Shown piece by piece: positions 49,846 through 62,725 of a stretch of 64,000 nt of DNA. Position 1 is the stretch's first letter. Each line of letters opens with the position of its first letter. The stretch comes from Onchocerca volvulus. Taxonomy: Eukaryota > Nematoda > Chromadorea > Rhabditida > Onchocercidae. The notes under the pieces were generated by a model. The model was not told where the DNA came from. It saw only the letters and a list, made by a program, of their open reading frames with translations, and did no database searches. The position numbers were made by a program, and so were the translations under genes. Where the stretch lies: assembly GCA_000499405.2 (NCBI GenBank), contig HG738139.1, forward strand, positions 9,882,616-9,946,615, in the 5' to 3' direction.

Positions 49846-51160
49846 ATTTTTATTCTTTCTATTTTTGAATTACGATTCGAAATATCCGAAATCTTAAGTA
49901 AACTGATAAAGTTATTTTTTCAGTTTTGATTTCTATAGATTTTCGATAGCTATAAAGAATTGAGCCAAACTTTCAAATACGTATATCCTTGTTTTGAGGT
50001 CCTGAGGTATGTAACGTTGTCGGTACAGTCTTTTGACTTCTTTTTAAAAATTTTTTATTTTGTTGGTGTATAATTCTTTTTTGTTTGGTATGCATTTTTA
50101 TGATGTTGGTGATCTGATAAATTTTTGTTACACTTCTTTGTACGTACAATTTTGATGCAATTTTCCCGAACCTATGGAACATTTTGGAATTTACTCCACC
50201 AGTAATGAACTCAGCTCATTTGCAGCTGTATGGAAGTTTTTTTTTTCTGTTAATTGTATGCTTCATTAATGCATCATTTATGAATGCGATGATCAGTAAC
50301 TAGATATTTTCGTAGATTATTAAGTTCCGAATTTTTGGAATTCGAAAAATTTTGGAATTTTACTAATTTGTGGGGATATAGGTTGGGAAAAATTTCTAAG
50401 CACTGCAACTTCTTTATCGAAAGTAAACTTTCATCATAATTCTCGATTGTTCGAAGATCAAAAATTCTTGAGCAATGAATGTAATTTTTATTTGGAATAT
50501 TAATTCAATCGGTCAACTGCATAAATATGAGTGTGTCGAGGGGTTTTGAAAATTAAGGATTCGAAGCGGCAATGTCATTTTGAGTAGATGGAATTCATTT
50601 CGGCAGACTATCATAGATCCCTGAGCATTTCTAACTTTGAAGTTCAAAGGTTAGAAGATAAATTTGCTCAATTCAAAAGTAATAATTTAACAAGTATAAA
50701 TGCTTCACAAACAGTTACAAATATGGCAGAGTAAAAAAGAGTGTGATAGTAGTAAATATCGTTGTAGTGGTGACGGTTGATGATGATGGTATCCGATCAG
50801 GGTCACTTCTCTGCCATTCTTCTTAGATTTGGTGGTATTGTAAGTGTCCGTTGTCAATGTGTCCTTTCTTGTCAAAGTAATGTAAAATGAGAGATGCATG
50901 CATGAGGTGTGTGGGAGGCACGCGACCTGCAACCCTCGTCCTTCTTCTCTTTGTCAACCACTAAATCTATGTCATTTAACGACGATTGTTGTTGTTCGCC
51001 ATTTAACTCAAGTAGTGATTGATACTTGCTACAGATAGATGGATGAATGGATGGATGGTACAATGACTTGCTACTATCTCTCTCATTTCTATTTTTCTCT
51101 ACTCTGTTATTTTAAAAGAATTGAAAATGATCCAATTCCTTCCTCAAAAGAGAGCATCAC

Positions 51161-51346
51161 GATGATGATGATGATGGTGATGGTGATGGTGATAGGTTGA
51201 GACCATCTTTCGCGATGACCATTGACCTGACCTGCGCCTCTTCACTACTATGTCCCTCTTCACCCCGTACATATATGATGACAACTTAACTCCCACAACT
51301 TATGGATAACAGCCGGTCGAAGACATACACACACACACACACACAC
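51161..51346. repeat. GAT/GGT and CA microsatellites
   Basis: A trinucleotide array of GATGAT passing into GGTGAT (about 51161-51195), and an AC repeat of about 11 units (51325-51346), separated by unique sequence. Confidence 0.85.
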
Positions 51347-52828
51347 TCATCGTATCGATCTCATTTGAACTGCTTCCATTCGGTCATTACACTTCTTCAT
51401 GTCCATTTGAAAGTAAGTTACTGAAGCGCAACACTGATTTATTGCTCTATTCTCTTTTATCGGTCACACTATCTGCCATCAATTTCTTGTTATTTCTTAT
51501 TTCAAAATTTAAAAAAACACAATATCATTTTTGAAATAGTAATTAAATTTCTCATTAATTATATCTCTTGTTCTGTATTATCATATTGTAGAGAAAGGAG
51601 TAAATAATCGTCATTATCATATTTATTTCATTCATGTTGTACACCTATTTACTTTGCTCATACACTCTTATTTATTTGAAATGATATTTTGCAAATTTCT
51701 AATGTTGGCAACAAAAAAGATTCAAAAATTGTGATGTCAATTGTGACATCTATCCTTCAGTCAATTATATTTCATTCAAATCACTTTTTCGAAAAAAAAG
51801 AAAAAAAATAATTCCTTCTCGATTCATTGGGTAGGTAATGTGGTGGGCATTATCAAACCATATGGTAATAATATCTTTCCTTCCGCTGCTTCTTTTATTT
51901 GAATAAAATTCGATAAGTGGTTTTGGTTTATTTTCTATTTATTTTTTTTTTTAATGCGATTAACTGAACAAATACGATTCATTATATATTTTTTTAAAAC
52001 CAATATGCGTGTGCTGCACAACACATGCAGGAAATCTCTCCGTTTTATTTCACTTTTTATAATTCATTCGAAAGTTTGAAGTAAATTGTCGAAAACGAGC
52101 GAATACTTGGACACCTTTAAAAGTACTAATTTGATAATATTTATTGTTTTATTCGATGAACATATCTGTGCTATTTTTACATCATTTATTTGTTTCGTTC
52201 CATAAAAAACTATGTATAAATAGTGTTAGCGTTAATTTGCCTACATGGTCATTCTAAAACATGAAACATCGAGCTCGTTGCATAAGTATAAATCAGCGAG
52301 TAACATTGCATGAGTATCAATCAATTTGGATAATTTTTGTTGCATAAGCGTGAATCAGCTGCCAATAACGATAACGTTGCAATTTGCAGAAATGATCATT
52401 AAGCATGAGCTTGAATCAGCGGATTCATACAGCGAGAATTCGCTGCCTTGCGAACGTTGCATTCTCGTTTTTTCCGTATGATTAATCATAGCATATTGTA
52501 TTATCATACTATAATGGTACAACAACTTCAGGGGAGAAGGAATAGTTTGATCGTTTTTCGGCCTCCAATATACCAGCAGCAGCAGCCAATCAGTCAGTGA
52601 TGGTCGTCGTCTTTCGTCCTTCTCTTCTGTTTTCACTTTTTGCAACGAAAGAAAAAAAAGAGAAAAACTTAGCTCTTCATCACTTCCTTTCTTCTTCATT
52701 TATTCCTTCCTTCCGTTCATTTATTCATTCATTCATTCATCAGGCAATTCCAAAAAAAAGAGAAAAAAAGAGAGCTATTTTAGAGGGCAAAAGCAATCCC
52801 TAATGTATTTTTTTCGTGTTTTATACAG

Positions 52829-54692
52829 CAAGAACTGATGCGGCCCGCTCAGTAGCAGCACTGATTGCGTCCATCGGTGAGGGAAGAAGTTTTTATTCCT
52901 TTCATTTCCCTTTCATTTTTCATTCATTACTATCCTCAACAACAACAGTCGCTTACTACAATACATCCTTTTTAAACACTATGATTGTTTTGTTTTTTTT
53001 TTTTCTTTTTCAACTAAATTTATCATTTCCACTGTGAATGAACATTTTTGAACCATAAATGTCTAATTGTCTAATTCATACCGGCAATCTTTAATCTTTT
53101 CTTTGTTTCGTTATGAAGATAGATTCTCTCTCCATTGCAGGAAATTAATGATGAATAGAAAACGGAAGGAAAGTGGATTCTAAATATTCTGGATTACATT
53201 ATCTTTTTTAAAATCCTCTTAATTTTTAATTCCTTCCAAAGACCTTTGCAATTTATTTTACTGAAATTCGTCGGTTGCTTTTAGCAAGGTCAGGAATCTG
53301 CTTATAAAAATATAAATAAAAGTTATAACAGTAACTTTTATCTATATTTTTATAAATTACTTAATTATCCATTTATTTATCTGCATTTTCATTTATTCGT
53401 ACTTTTTATTCCAAAAAATTTTGAGTTTGGAGATTAGCTTTAATTTTCTAGTTAGCCAGTTTATTTCTATGGATTCTTTTGTGAACCAAACTGCAATCTC
53501 AATAGTTCCATGCAGCAAACTATTATTTTGACAATTGAGGTCTTATCGCTTTCATATTCTTATCGAAAACTGTGGAAAACATTCCAAATTTCATCCTTTT
53601 ATAATTCGATTAGATTTTAAATTTCTATCTTAGTTCCAAGTTGTTGATATCCAAGTATTCAGCTCAAATTTTTTAATTTTTCATTTTTTTTTCTTGAATT
53701 TTATAGTGAAATTGAGAAAGAAAGAAGTAGATTTTTTAAACTGAGCTGCTTCAGTTTCCATTAAGTCAAAATGTATGATGAGGTTTAATAGTCATCGTGT
53801 GTGCACCGAATTGATTTATTTGTAGAGATGACCGATGCTCATCTTACTTTTTGCATTCTTACAAAAAAGACAACATAAATTTCATTTACCACGAACTGAA
53901 AATGAAGTACTGGAAAAATGATTCAACAATTAATTGGAAATGAATCTCCTCACCTGTCCATTTATTGTTTGTTTCTCTTAAGATAATCTCTGAAATACTA
54001 TGAAATGATAACTATATGGCTTACTCAGTAATTTGATGCTTTGTCCATATTAAGAAATCGAAGAAAAAAAGTGAAATTGTAAAAGTATTCGCTATTTCAT
54101 TTTTCAGTAGAAATAATCGAATGATGCCTTGCAATAAATAGATATGATTGTTTGGCTTAAAACTATCGATATTCGTTCATTTTTCCAGTGAATAAATTTC
54201 ATGGCAGGTGTTTCTTCCTTGCATTCTTCATCAATTTCAATAACACTTCACATTTATACTATTCAAAGATAGACAGAAATGAGTAAATGATGCCAGCTGT
54301 AGTATAAATTGCAATGACAACAAATGATTGCAATCGTCTTGATCTGCAAGTCGTTCTAATACTGAAATGACTTCTTACAGAGGTTTTTAAATGAGCAAAT
54401 TGTTCAATTATTTATAAATAATCAGCAACTAATCACCATTTTTCTTATCACTTTCATTGCTGTCGTTGTTCATCATCACTTATCATAATATTTTCAATTC
54501 TTTATCATCATCTTCATCATCATAAAAGTGTTATCATTAATGCAATCATAATTGCTGCAGGCACGTTGATTGTTCACAACTACTTTGTATTTATAATTCA
54601 TTATTGGAGCTCTCAATTTTTCCGGTTTTTTTCATTTTATTTGATATTTGAATTGCTTGATACCAGTTACCAGGAAGAAGCGAAATAGTAAA

Positions 54693-54771
<79 letters not shown>

Positions 54772-55554
54772 ATAAACTGTTGTCTCATTTTCCTTTGCTT
54801 GGTTCCAATTTTTAATTTCATTTCTTACTATCATTTTTTCGACAAATTGATCTTCTTGCGTCATATTATTGAATATATTTTTTAATTTTTTAAATGAATT
54901 ATACAGTTTTCTCGAGAAATTATTCAAATTTAGTCTGTTTTTTTTTAGTTCTTTTTGAATACTATGTTCCTTGATTCAGCTTATTGCATCACAAAAAATG
55001 CAAGTTTATTATTATATCATACAAAATGGCAGTCATCAACAAACAGTCGTAATCATTTGTTTCCAGTACCATAACTAGTTATCTGTTCATTTGCTTTAGC
55101 TTTCAATTTCATCTTTCGTTAAAATTCAAATCGATAAAAATCAATTGTATGAATTTTTTATTAATAAGTACATATAAATTCAATTGAAATATCGATAAGA
55201 GATCATATGCCTTGATATTCGGGAACATGTTTGATATTCAATTCTAGTGGTCACGTAAATTCACCGCCATGTAGTCACACTATTGAGCAGTTGGTTGACA
55301 AATAGAAATGAGCTGTTAGTTTTTAGTTCAAATTATCAATGGGTCAAGAATCAATTACTATTGAAATAAGGTTGTGCGATATTTGGTAGTATTTTTTCTG
55401 TATATCAGTTTCATTACTGAAATGGGGCATGTAAATTTTGTTATTTTTGTCTCCTTCAATTACAGGTATCCTTTTTTCATCGCAAAATGAAGAAAGTGAA
55501 AGAAACATGTATTACTGCACTTTCACTGAATATCGCTATGAAAACGTTGACTAA
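52829..55554 (+). other. Two candidate exons of an unrecognised transcript
   Basis: 52829-52875 is flanked by GTTTTATACAG and GTGAGG and, read in its open frame, gives RTDAARSVAALIASI. 55466-55554 is flanked by TCAATTACAG and GTGGGT. The two can join in phase, the second then reaching a stop after ENVD. They might be 5' exons of the gene at 56.1 kb or part of a separate gene. No homology recognised and no upstream start found. Confidence 0.22.
54694..54770. repeat. CT then TA microsatellite
   Basis: A CT run of about 40 bp passes directly into a TA run of about 37 bp. It is likely to vary in length between individuals. Confidence 0.95.
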
Positions 55555-56098
55555 GGTGGGTGATTCGAAAAATTTTGCGGACTTGCAGATACGCTGTCTT
55601 TTGGCACTACTTCAGAAAGAAATATTTTTTATTTAAATTATAAATTAAAGGTGAACAAATTTATTATAAATTGGATTGATTAACTGAGAATCTAGAATGT
55701 ATTTGCCTCTTGATTGCTAATTACTGATGTGTTACTTAGCTAATTACTGATATGTTACTTGGATTAAAAATTGACTGTGAAAAAAGGTTACTTATTGAAC
55801 AGATCAGTTATGGCCTATTATATGTACCGTCAAGTTCTATTTGTTATCTTCTGACATGGTATCTAAATTTAAGTTCTCTTCTGTTATCATTCTGGGTTTC
55901 ATATGATCTCACGTTTGTTCATCTCTTATAAATTTAGTTTTAAAATTCACTTATTTTCGTCTACACGTTTTGCGTTGTTTTATGCACCCTGCATTATTGT
56001 TTATTGAATGAATTCGACGGTTAACTTGTCAAAATTTCAGGAATGTTCATTATTCTTTTTGAATTGATTAGTTGTAATTCCTGTAATAAATTGAATTA

Positions 56099-59000
56099 AT
56101 GAATAGTGGTGGTTTAGCAGCAGTTTTGCCTTCAACCTCTGTCGTTGAAGAAGAGTCAATAGTTATGTAAGTTTTCTAATAGTATGCTTTTTGAGCTGAA
56201 CGAAAGAAATGCCATGTGAATCAAGAAATCAAATCATGTTTATTTAGGATACACTTTTGATTCAAATTTAAATTCAAATTGAGCTGTAATAAATGTAAAA
56301 ATGGATCAGTGAGTCAATGTTGTAATATTGGTTAAGAGCAACATGAGATTTCGTAGTATTTCTAATTTTGGAAATCTTGCTTGATTGTTTTATTTCAGAC
56401 CAAACGGCATGACGCATGCTGATGAGAGATTCAGTGCACGATGGAAGGAACGATGTGCTCGATTTTTGGGTTGCATTGAAAGTGCTAAATTAATAGCAGG
56501 ACGGACAAAGCAAAGACAAGAGAAAGCTCAAATAGAACGACTGAAGAAAGAAAGAGCCGAAATGGAAAAATATCGTCAAAGGTTTTTGGTTTTTTGGGCA
56601 TTTTTTCACTGCTTATTCTGGGACTACTTCATTCAGGCAAAAAGAAGATTTTTTTAGTATGACTTTTTATTTAGTCCTTTCATCTCACCTCAATAATTAA
56701 TCAGGCAGAGATTAGTATCATATCACAAGAGTTAGGTTGAGATTGATTGGCTTCCTTGTAATGTAAATTGTGAGTTATTTTTTTAATAGGAAATTTCGCA
56801 AATCTTTGAGTTCCGGATTTCATAACTTACGATTATCTTCATGAACATATTTTAGTGTTGCAGTTATCTGCTCACTTTTTGTTATTAACATTTTATAAAC
56901 TGACTTTTTTTTATTTGTTATTAATTGTGGTGATTTGCGAAGAACAATTTATGTTGGTTTTATCGAAACAAATTTTTTTTTTTTTGGGAATTTTTGGAAA
57001 TGATATTCAGTCATAAGGGCTTTCAATTCTTAGAAGTCTTTAGTTAATTTTTAAGAATTTTAAGTCTCGAGGAATTTCAGATATCTGGAAGCAGCGATGA
57101 AACAACACATAGAGCAGCAGGCGAAACCTCGGGAAGTGGTTTCATCGATAACCCAGTCTCATAGTCATTATCATCCACAGCTTCTTTCCTCATCGCAGAA
57201 TTATCCTGGCTATGTGCAATCATTAAGGACCACAGCTCCTTTCGCACCAAGTTATCCATCCATGTCAGTTTGTAAGCCAAATGTAAGTTTCCGAATTTCA
57301 AATATTTAATATTTCAGTGAAAATTATTCTAATGTGGAATGAAACAAAAATTCATTAAAAAAAAGAAAAAAGCAATAAAATTAAAAAAAAACTGAACATT
57401 TTATAAATGAGAAAAATAAGACATGTTTGTGTATCTTTCAACTGTATATCATTTTCAGATTCGAAAACGACCATTTGAAGGTAGTGATGGATGGACACAG
57501 TATGCGCACATGGCTACCAGGAACGATCCACGTAATATATATCACGAAAAAGAACCAGAAATGTTTCAGAATAATGCTTCTCCAATACAAATTACTAATT
57601 CATTTAAGTATTCGGCTATGATATCAAAACAAGTGCCTTATTGTCCAACAAACAGTTATAATGGCGGAGAGGATGTAAGAAATCCAAATTTGTTGCTTAA
57701 AATAATTTCTGTCAAATTAATTGTAAATTGATTTTGCTTTTCTATCGTTTTCAGTGTTTTGAATGTTGGTTTTAAAATTTCAGCATTAAATATTGAATAT
57801 AATTTGATTAATAGGAACAGTATATCCTTTGTAGTCCAACAAATCAATGACTAAAGAGATACAACAGATGAACTGCATTGTCCCTGAATTAGAAAAAGCC
57901 GAACAGTATGATCAAGCAAAATTGGGCAGTTCGATATTACCAACAACATCACAAGCGCAGGAATCTGGAGCTTCCACCATCTCCGAAGAAATGAACAATT
58001 TATCGTCAATGCCAGAGCTAGCTGAGTCACATGTGAAAGATTTGATGGATCAAATTGGACCGGTATTTCTATCGATATTTTTAGCTTCAAACATGTTGGG
58101 CAAAGTTTTTTAAATATGTGGAATATATTGGAAGTTTGAGTTAGATCATGGTTAATAAACCTGATAATGAATGATTTTTATTAAATTTTATATCTTAATT
58201 TAAGATTTCAAGAAATCCAAAATTACAAATGCAGCCATATTTTTGTAATTTGGAATAGCTGAAATAGTTGATAGATTTTTTTTTCTTTCGTAAAAAGATT
58301 CTATTTTAACCAAAAATTTTGTGATCCAAATGAAGTTCTTCGTTCGAAAGAAACACCAATTGTAGGTTCTGTAATCATTCTTCTATGTAAATAGAAAGTT
58401 CAAGATTCCAAAACTTGTTCTTGAAATTACCACGAAATACTTTTTCTTTTTTACGCTGTTCATGATGTTTATCTTTCCCTCATTCGTTTTTGAATTATGG
58501 AATTACAGTTCATTGTTTTTTGCAGAGTAATTCACTGGATGATCTTGGAGGAAATTGTCTAGAAGGATTATTGGTTAATCGTTGCGACGAAGAGTCGTCC
58601 AGGTTAGCTGCGGAAACCGAGTCGCTTCAAGTGCATTCCGTAAGCAGTTCGGTATGTTTTTTTCCTGAATGATAGCAAATCATAAATAAGCAATGAAGCC
58701 AAGTTAGATTTCGAAGTTTTTTTTTGTAATGTGAAAACAATGAAATATCATATGATGGGGTTGTAATTGAAATCTGAAGTTAAAGAGAAATTTCGATTAA
58801 AAATCTGACAAGTTGAATCAGGTATCAGAGTTTATGGAATTTCTTAATTTTTTTTAATGAAAGATTAACGTGAGACAGAATATTACAGACATGCTTATAA
58901 AATAAATTCTTTTCAGATAGTTTCACCTATGTCAGCTACCTGCGGCACACCTAATAATGAAGTATCTCCAGCGCACCTGTCTGCATCCGCTCGATGTTCT

Positions 59001-60553
59001 ACAAATTCATTTTATGATTCACATAGTGCAGCTGTGACACCTCAACAAAGCGCTCTTACAGCATCTTGTAAGTGATATTGCTTAAATACGGTATATTTGC
59101 AACCAATGATATTTCGTTTGCTTTTTATCAGTTCAGTGTTTAAATTTTGTCTAATCTGCGCGATCTTTGCTTAATACAGTTGCCTGGGAGAGGGCATTCT
59201 TTTCATCGTAGCAATATGCACGACCTGAAAACCTGCTTCGAATGGAAATTGATTTCTTAAATATGCGGAATAGTAGATCACTGGAGAGGAGATATTTGGT
59301 AAATGATTCAGTAATCAGTTCATTTTCAGGCGATCAATCACAACGGATCGTAGTAACATCAGCATTAGGAGTACCAGCATCCCCAATAATGGTACAGGAA
59401 AATTCGTTGCTGTGTACAAGGAATGCTAGTAGCAGTAACAGTACGAGTAGTATCGGTAGCACCAGTGCTATGCCACTAACATCATCATTAGTCGGCAATA
59501 ATAATGTCAATGGTGGCAGCAGTAGTGTTAATGATGGTAATATATACAGCAGTACAGCTTCAGTTCCAACATCAGCAACAATATCTAGTCAGCAGCTTCA
59601 TCAGCCTCAGCAACAACAGCAATATTATCCGGTTGCGCATTTTCAACAATACCATCATTCTTGTCATCAACAACAGCAGCTGCTAAATTTATTTAACAAT
59701 GGATGCCATGTGTCCACAAATAATGCGACACTCTCACATATGGTACTTTGTTTTAGGAAAAGTTATTTATGTCTTCCCCTTTTAAACTTCAGCTAATCCA
59801 TCTAATATCCGAAATGGCGGAATCATTAGAATTAGTCAAGGAATAAGTCGATATTAATAATTCTTCAGGATGGAGTTATTGGAAATCATTCGTTGTTTTC
59901 TTTTTACAGGATAATACAAGGATATATAATGGAATTGAATATCCAAGATTCGGTCATTGCTATAATCAGTACAATAATCACCAAAACAAGTCATCCATTT
60001 TTCCACGGTTCCCGTCTCAAACATTGGTAGAATGCTCCACGCCACAGCAGTATGATATACATTCGATGAAATATGCGAATAACGGAGTAGCTTATTATGC
60101 ACAGCAACCTGAAATGAATATGCAGCAACAAACATATCAATGTAAGTTCTACATCCTTTCCAGTAATATTAATATATAATATTAGCTCTCGGCTACTGTG
60201 CTTATTTCTGTCGTATCGGTGCAAGCTATGTTTGTATGTTCCAAATGTTTGGTAATTTCCTGTTTATTTCTTTTCCCTTTAATCGCTTAACTACAAGCAA
60301 AATATACAAATATAGAATACTTTTAGATAATTCTTGTTCTTATTGGAAGTGTAGCCGATGCAAGCTTTGTTCATATATTGCAGATGTTCTGTGATTTCCA
60401 ATTTCCATCCATTTCATCAGTTATTCCAATCATTTTATTTCAGTTCAAGTCCCGCTATTTCAACCAGCATATCACCATCACCACTATCACGGAAGTGGCA
60501 ATGATTCAATGACAACTGCACAAAGTTCGATTTATCCGATGAACCATTTTTGA
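56099..60553 (+). CDS. Gln/Ser-rich protein with N-terminal basic helix; possible Mastermind/LAG-3-type coactivator
   Basis: Ten exons join in phase: 56099-56166, 56399-56581, 57081-57282, 57459-57674, 57835-58062, 58526-58651, 58917-59067, 59330-59742, 59910-60141 and 60444-60553, giving 642 aa. Residues about 30-95 form one long basic helix (FSARWKERCARFLGCIESAK, KQRQEKAQIERLKKERAEM). The rest is low complexity: Ser/Thr, Gln and His, with QQ runs, SSNSTSSIGS, HHHHYHG and many Tyr/Pro. One long N-terminal helix followed by a Gln-rich activation-like region is the architecture of Mastermind/LAG-3 (SEL-8), the Notch coactivator, but I could not verify this. A TTTCAG acceptor at 56040 precedes the ATG by 58 nt. 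The intact frame through 10 exons shows that it is a real gene; a nuclear role is inferred. Confidence 0.8.
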
Positions 60554-62725
60554 AATTCTGCGATGCATTGAGCACTGATAAAAAACTCAAAAATAAGGAC
60601 AAAAGTCTGATTAACAAAACTACGTGTTTTTTTATAAAAAAGCGTTACTATTTATCACAGTCTTACATATATATATGCATTTTGTACAGATGTATTTGTG
60701 CGACTTCCATCATTTATTGTAGTTATAACATACCTGTTTTTATGCCTCTTTATAGAGTTCAATAAAGCAGCACTGCATTAATTTTAGCTACGAGATTCAG
60801 AAATCTTATTGGTTCCTTACCTCAGGTTTCTGCATTTATGTGCAGCTAATTCTTTTTTCTTTTTTTCAGTCAGAAAAGACTGTAAGAGACAATGCAAAGT
60901 TATGCTCACGAAAATCCTACAAATTCATATTATTTATAAAAAACTACAGTCATTATAAATTATCTACGGATCGCTCAAAGGAACCCATTGGGATGTATTA
61001 TTTATATATCCGCATTAGTCTCTTGTGGCCCTATTTAGTTCAGTTATATTTAATGCTTGTTTCAGAAATGTTTAGTTCGATCGTTTTAATCTATTTTTAC
61101 CAGAGATCTCCCTAATTCGGTGTTTCAGTTCGGATTCTGACATACATTTTCTCATTATTAGCAAGTGCGACAAAACCAAACGTTCTGAGAAGTCTATTTA
61201 ATTTACGAGCAAAGGAAAAAATCATAAAGAAAACCCAGAAAAAATAAGATAGAATTACTATTTAAAAAGAATAAAACAAGGAAATGAAAATTGAGGAAAT
61301 GAACAGCAAACAATTTCCCAAGAAACAGTAAGAGAAATACGAAGAAAATATATAGAATACCGATATTAGATTGATTAAAACCCGAAATTGGATTGATTCA
61401 AAACAATATTCAAAATTGAAACAGCACGTAAACAAAAAGTACCGGTGTTTTACAGACACAGTCAAAACGACAGTCAAGGCAAAGTAGAAGCCAAAATCCA
61501 TCAACTGGGTTTTTGTTCAGGATCATGGATATCAACTGATATCCGGAATCTGAAATCTGAGCAATCTGCCAAGAAGCCGAATTTCCATATATTCGTCAGT
61601 TACAATCGTTAGCTTCATTTTTTTTCACTGAAGCACCGGTTGTCGTGAGCAAAAAGATAACCTAAGTTAAAGAAAAGTTCTATACATCCAGATAGTTACA
61701 CTCTCCAGAAACAAGAACTTAATTTTGCGAGTGTCAGCCTTGCTAAGACTCTCAAAAAACTTTTCAAACCATCTCCACAATCTGCGCAATGATTCATAAC
61801 ACAAATTACTAACATTACTTCGTTATCAAGCGAGATAAAAAAAATCACCGTCAAAAAAGTCAGTTCGTATCTAGCAAAAGATTATTTCGATACTTCTTTT
61901 TTGAAATCAGCGAAATGGTTTGTAAGAACCTGAAACAAAATATCAATGATGATAACAAAACAGAAATATACATATAGAAAGAATACATCTGCGATGAAAG
62001 CGATACATAATTTCTTGCACTATAGCAAATATTTTAAAAAATAAATAGTTGTTAGGTAAAAGAAACGGAAAGTAATAATAGAAACAAAGACAGATAGAGA
62101 ATAAAACAACCGATGAGGATAACAATACGAGAAAACTATTTCAAAACAAAATTTGCAGATTCTCGAAAAATGAAAAAAATAAAAATTAGACGAAGAGGAA
62201 ATTATTCCAGAAAAAAAAGGGCTAAGATGCGGGGAAAGAGAGAGAGAGGGACGTCACATTCGACTAAAATAAAAGAATGCAGAAAATGTATACAAACATA
62301 CGCAGAATATAAAAAAAAAAAAAAAAAAAACAAGATATACCTGATCAAAAAATGAAAGGACATTTTCTCTACCTTTTCCGTATTTTGAATAATAAACAAA
62401 AAACCAACAAAGATTGAAATACAAAATTTGAAAAAATGAAACAAAATCTACAGATTTTCAGTAACGTGAAAATTACTATGGCCATAGGGAATTTAGAAAT
62501 ATTTGATCGAAGAATGAACTAAAATTGAGAACTATACAACTGTTCAGCAAAAATTTTCAACAAGCCTAGTTTTTTTGATTTTTTTTGAATTTGAAGAAAA
62601 AAAATGAAAAATTTCCATCCTTAAGGAATTATCGATAATCAATTGATAAAAAGAGGATACTACTAGGCAAACAATTTTTTTTGCATCATTTTAATAAATG
62701 AACTGATTTATACTCTTTTTGATCT
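60554..62725. other. Convergent intergenic region, A/T-rich
   Basis: 3' ends of the Gln-rich gene (+) and the Tudor-domain gene (-) face each other across about 2.2 kb. Strongly A-rich on the plus strand from 61200 on, with an 18-bp A run near 62311. Open frames here are Lys/Phe-rich artefacts. Nothing else recognised. Confidence 0.55.

Larger units (their letters stand above)
49846..56040. other. Long AT-rich intergenic region with microsatellites
   Basis: About 6.2 kb without a supported gene. It contains GAT/GGT trinucleotide repeats (about 51161-51195), a CA repeat (51325-51346), short ATTC repeats near 52715-52740, and a CT then TA microsatellite (54694-54770). Two weak candidate exons lie at 52829-52875 and 55466-55554. 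It may hold the regulatory region of the Gln-rich gene that starts at 56099. Confidence 0.5.

Noticed and set aside
50930..51030. Possible minus-strand exon (NGEQQQSSLNDIDLVV)
   Set aside because: The composition looks coding-like, but it has only a weak donor, no joining exon and simple-sequence DNA around it.
62113..62355. 80-aa Lys/Arg-rich open frame
   Set aside because: Low-complexity A-rich DNA ending in an A run; no homology or splice context.
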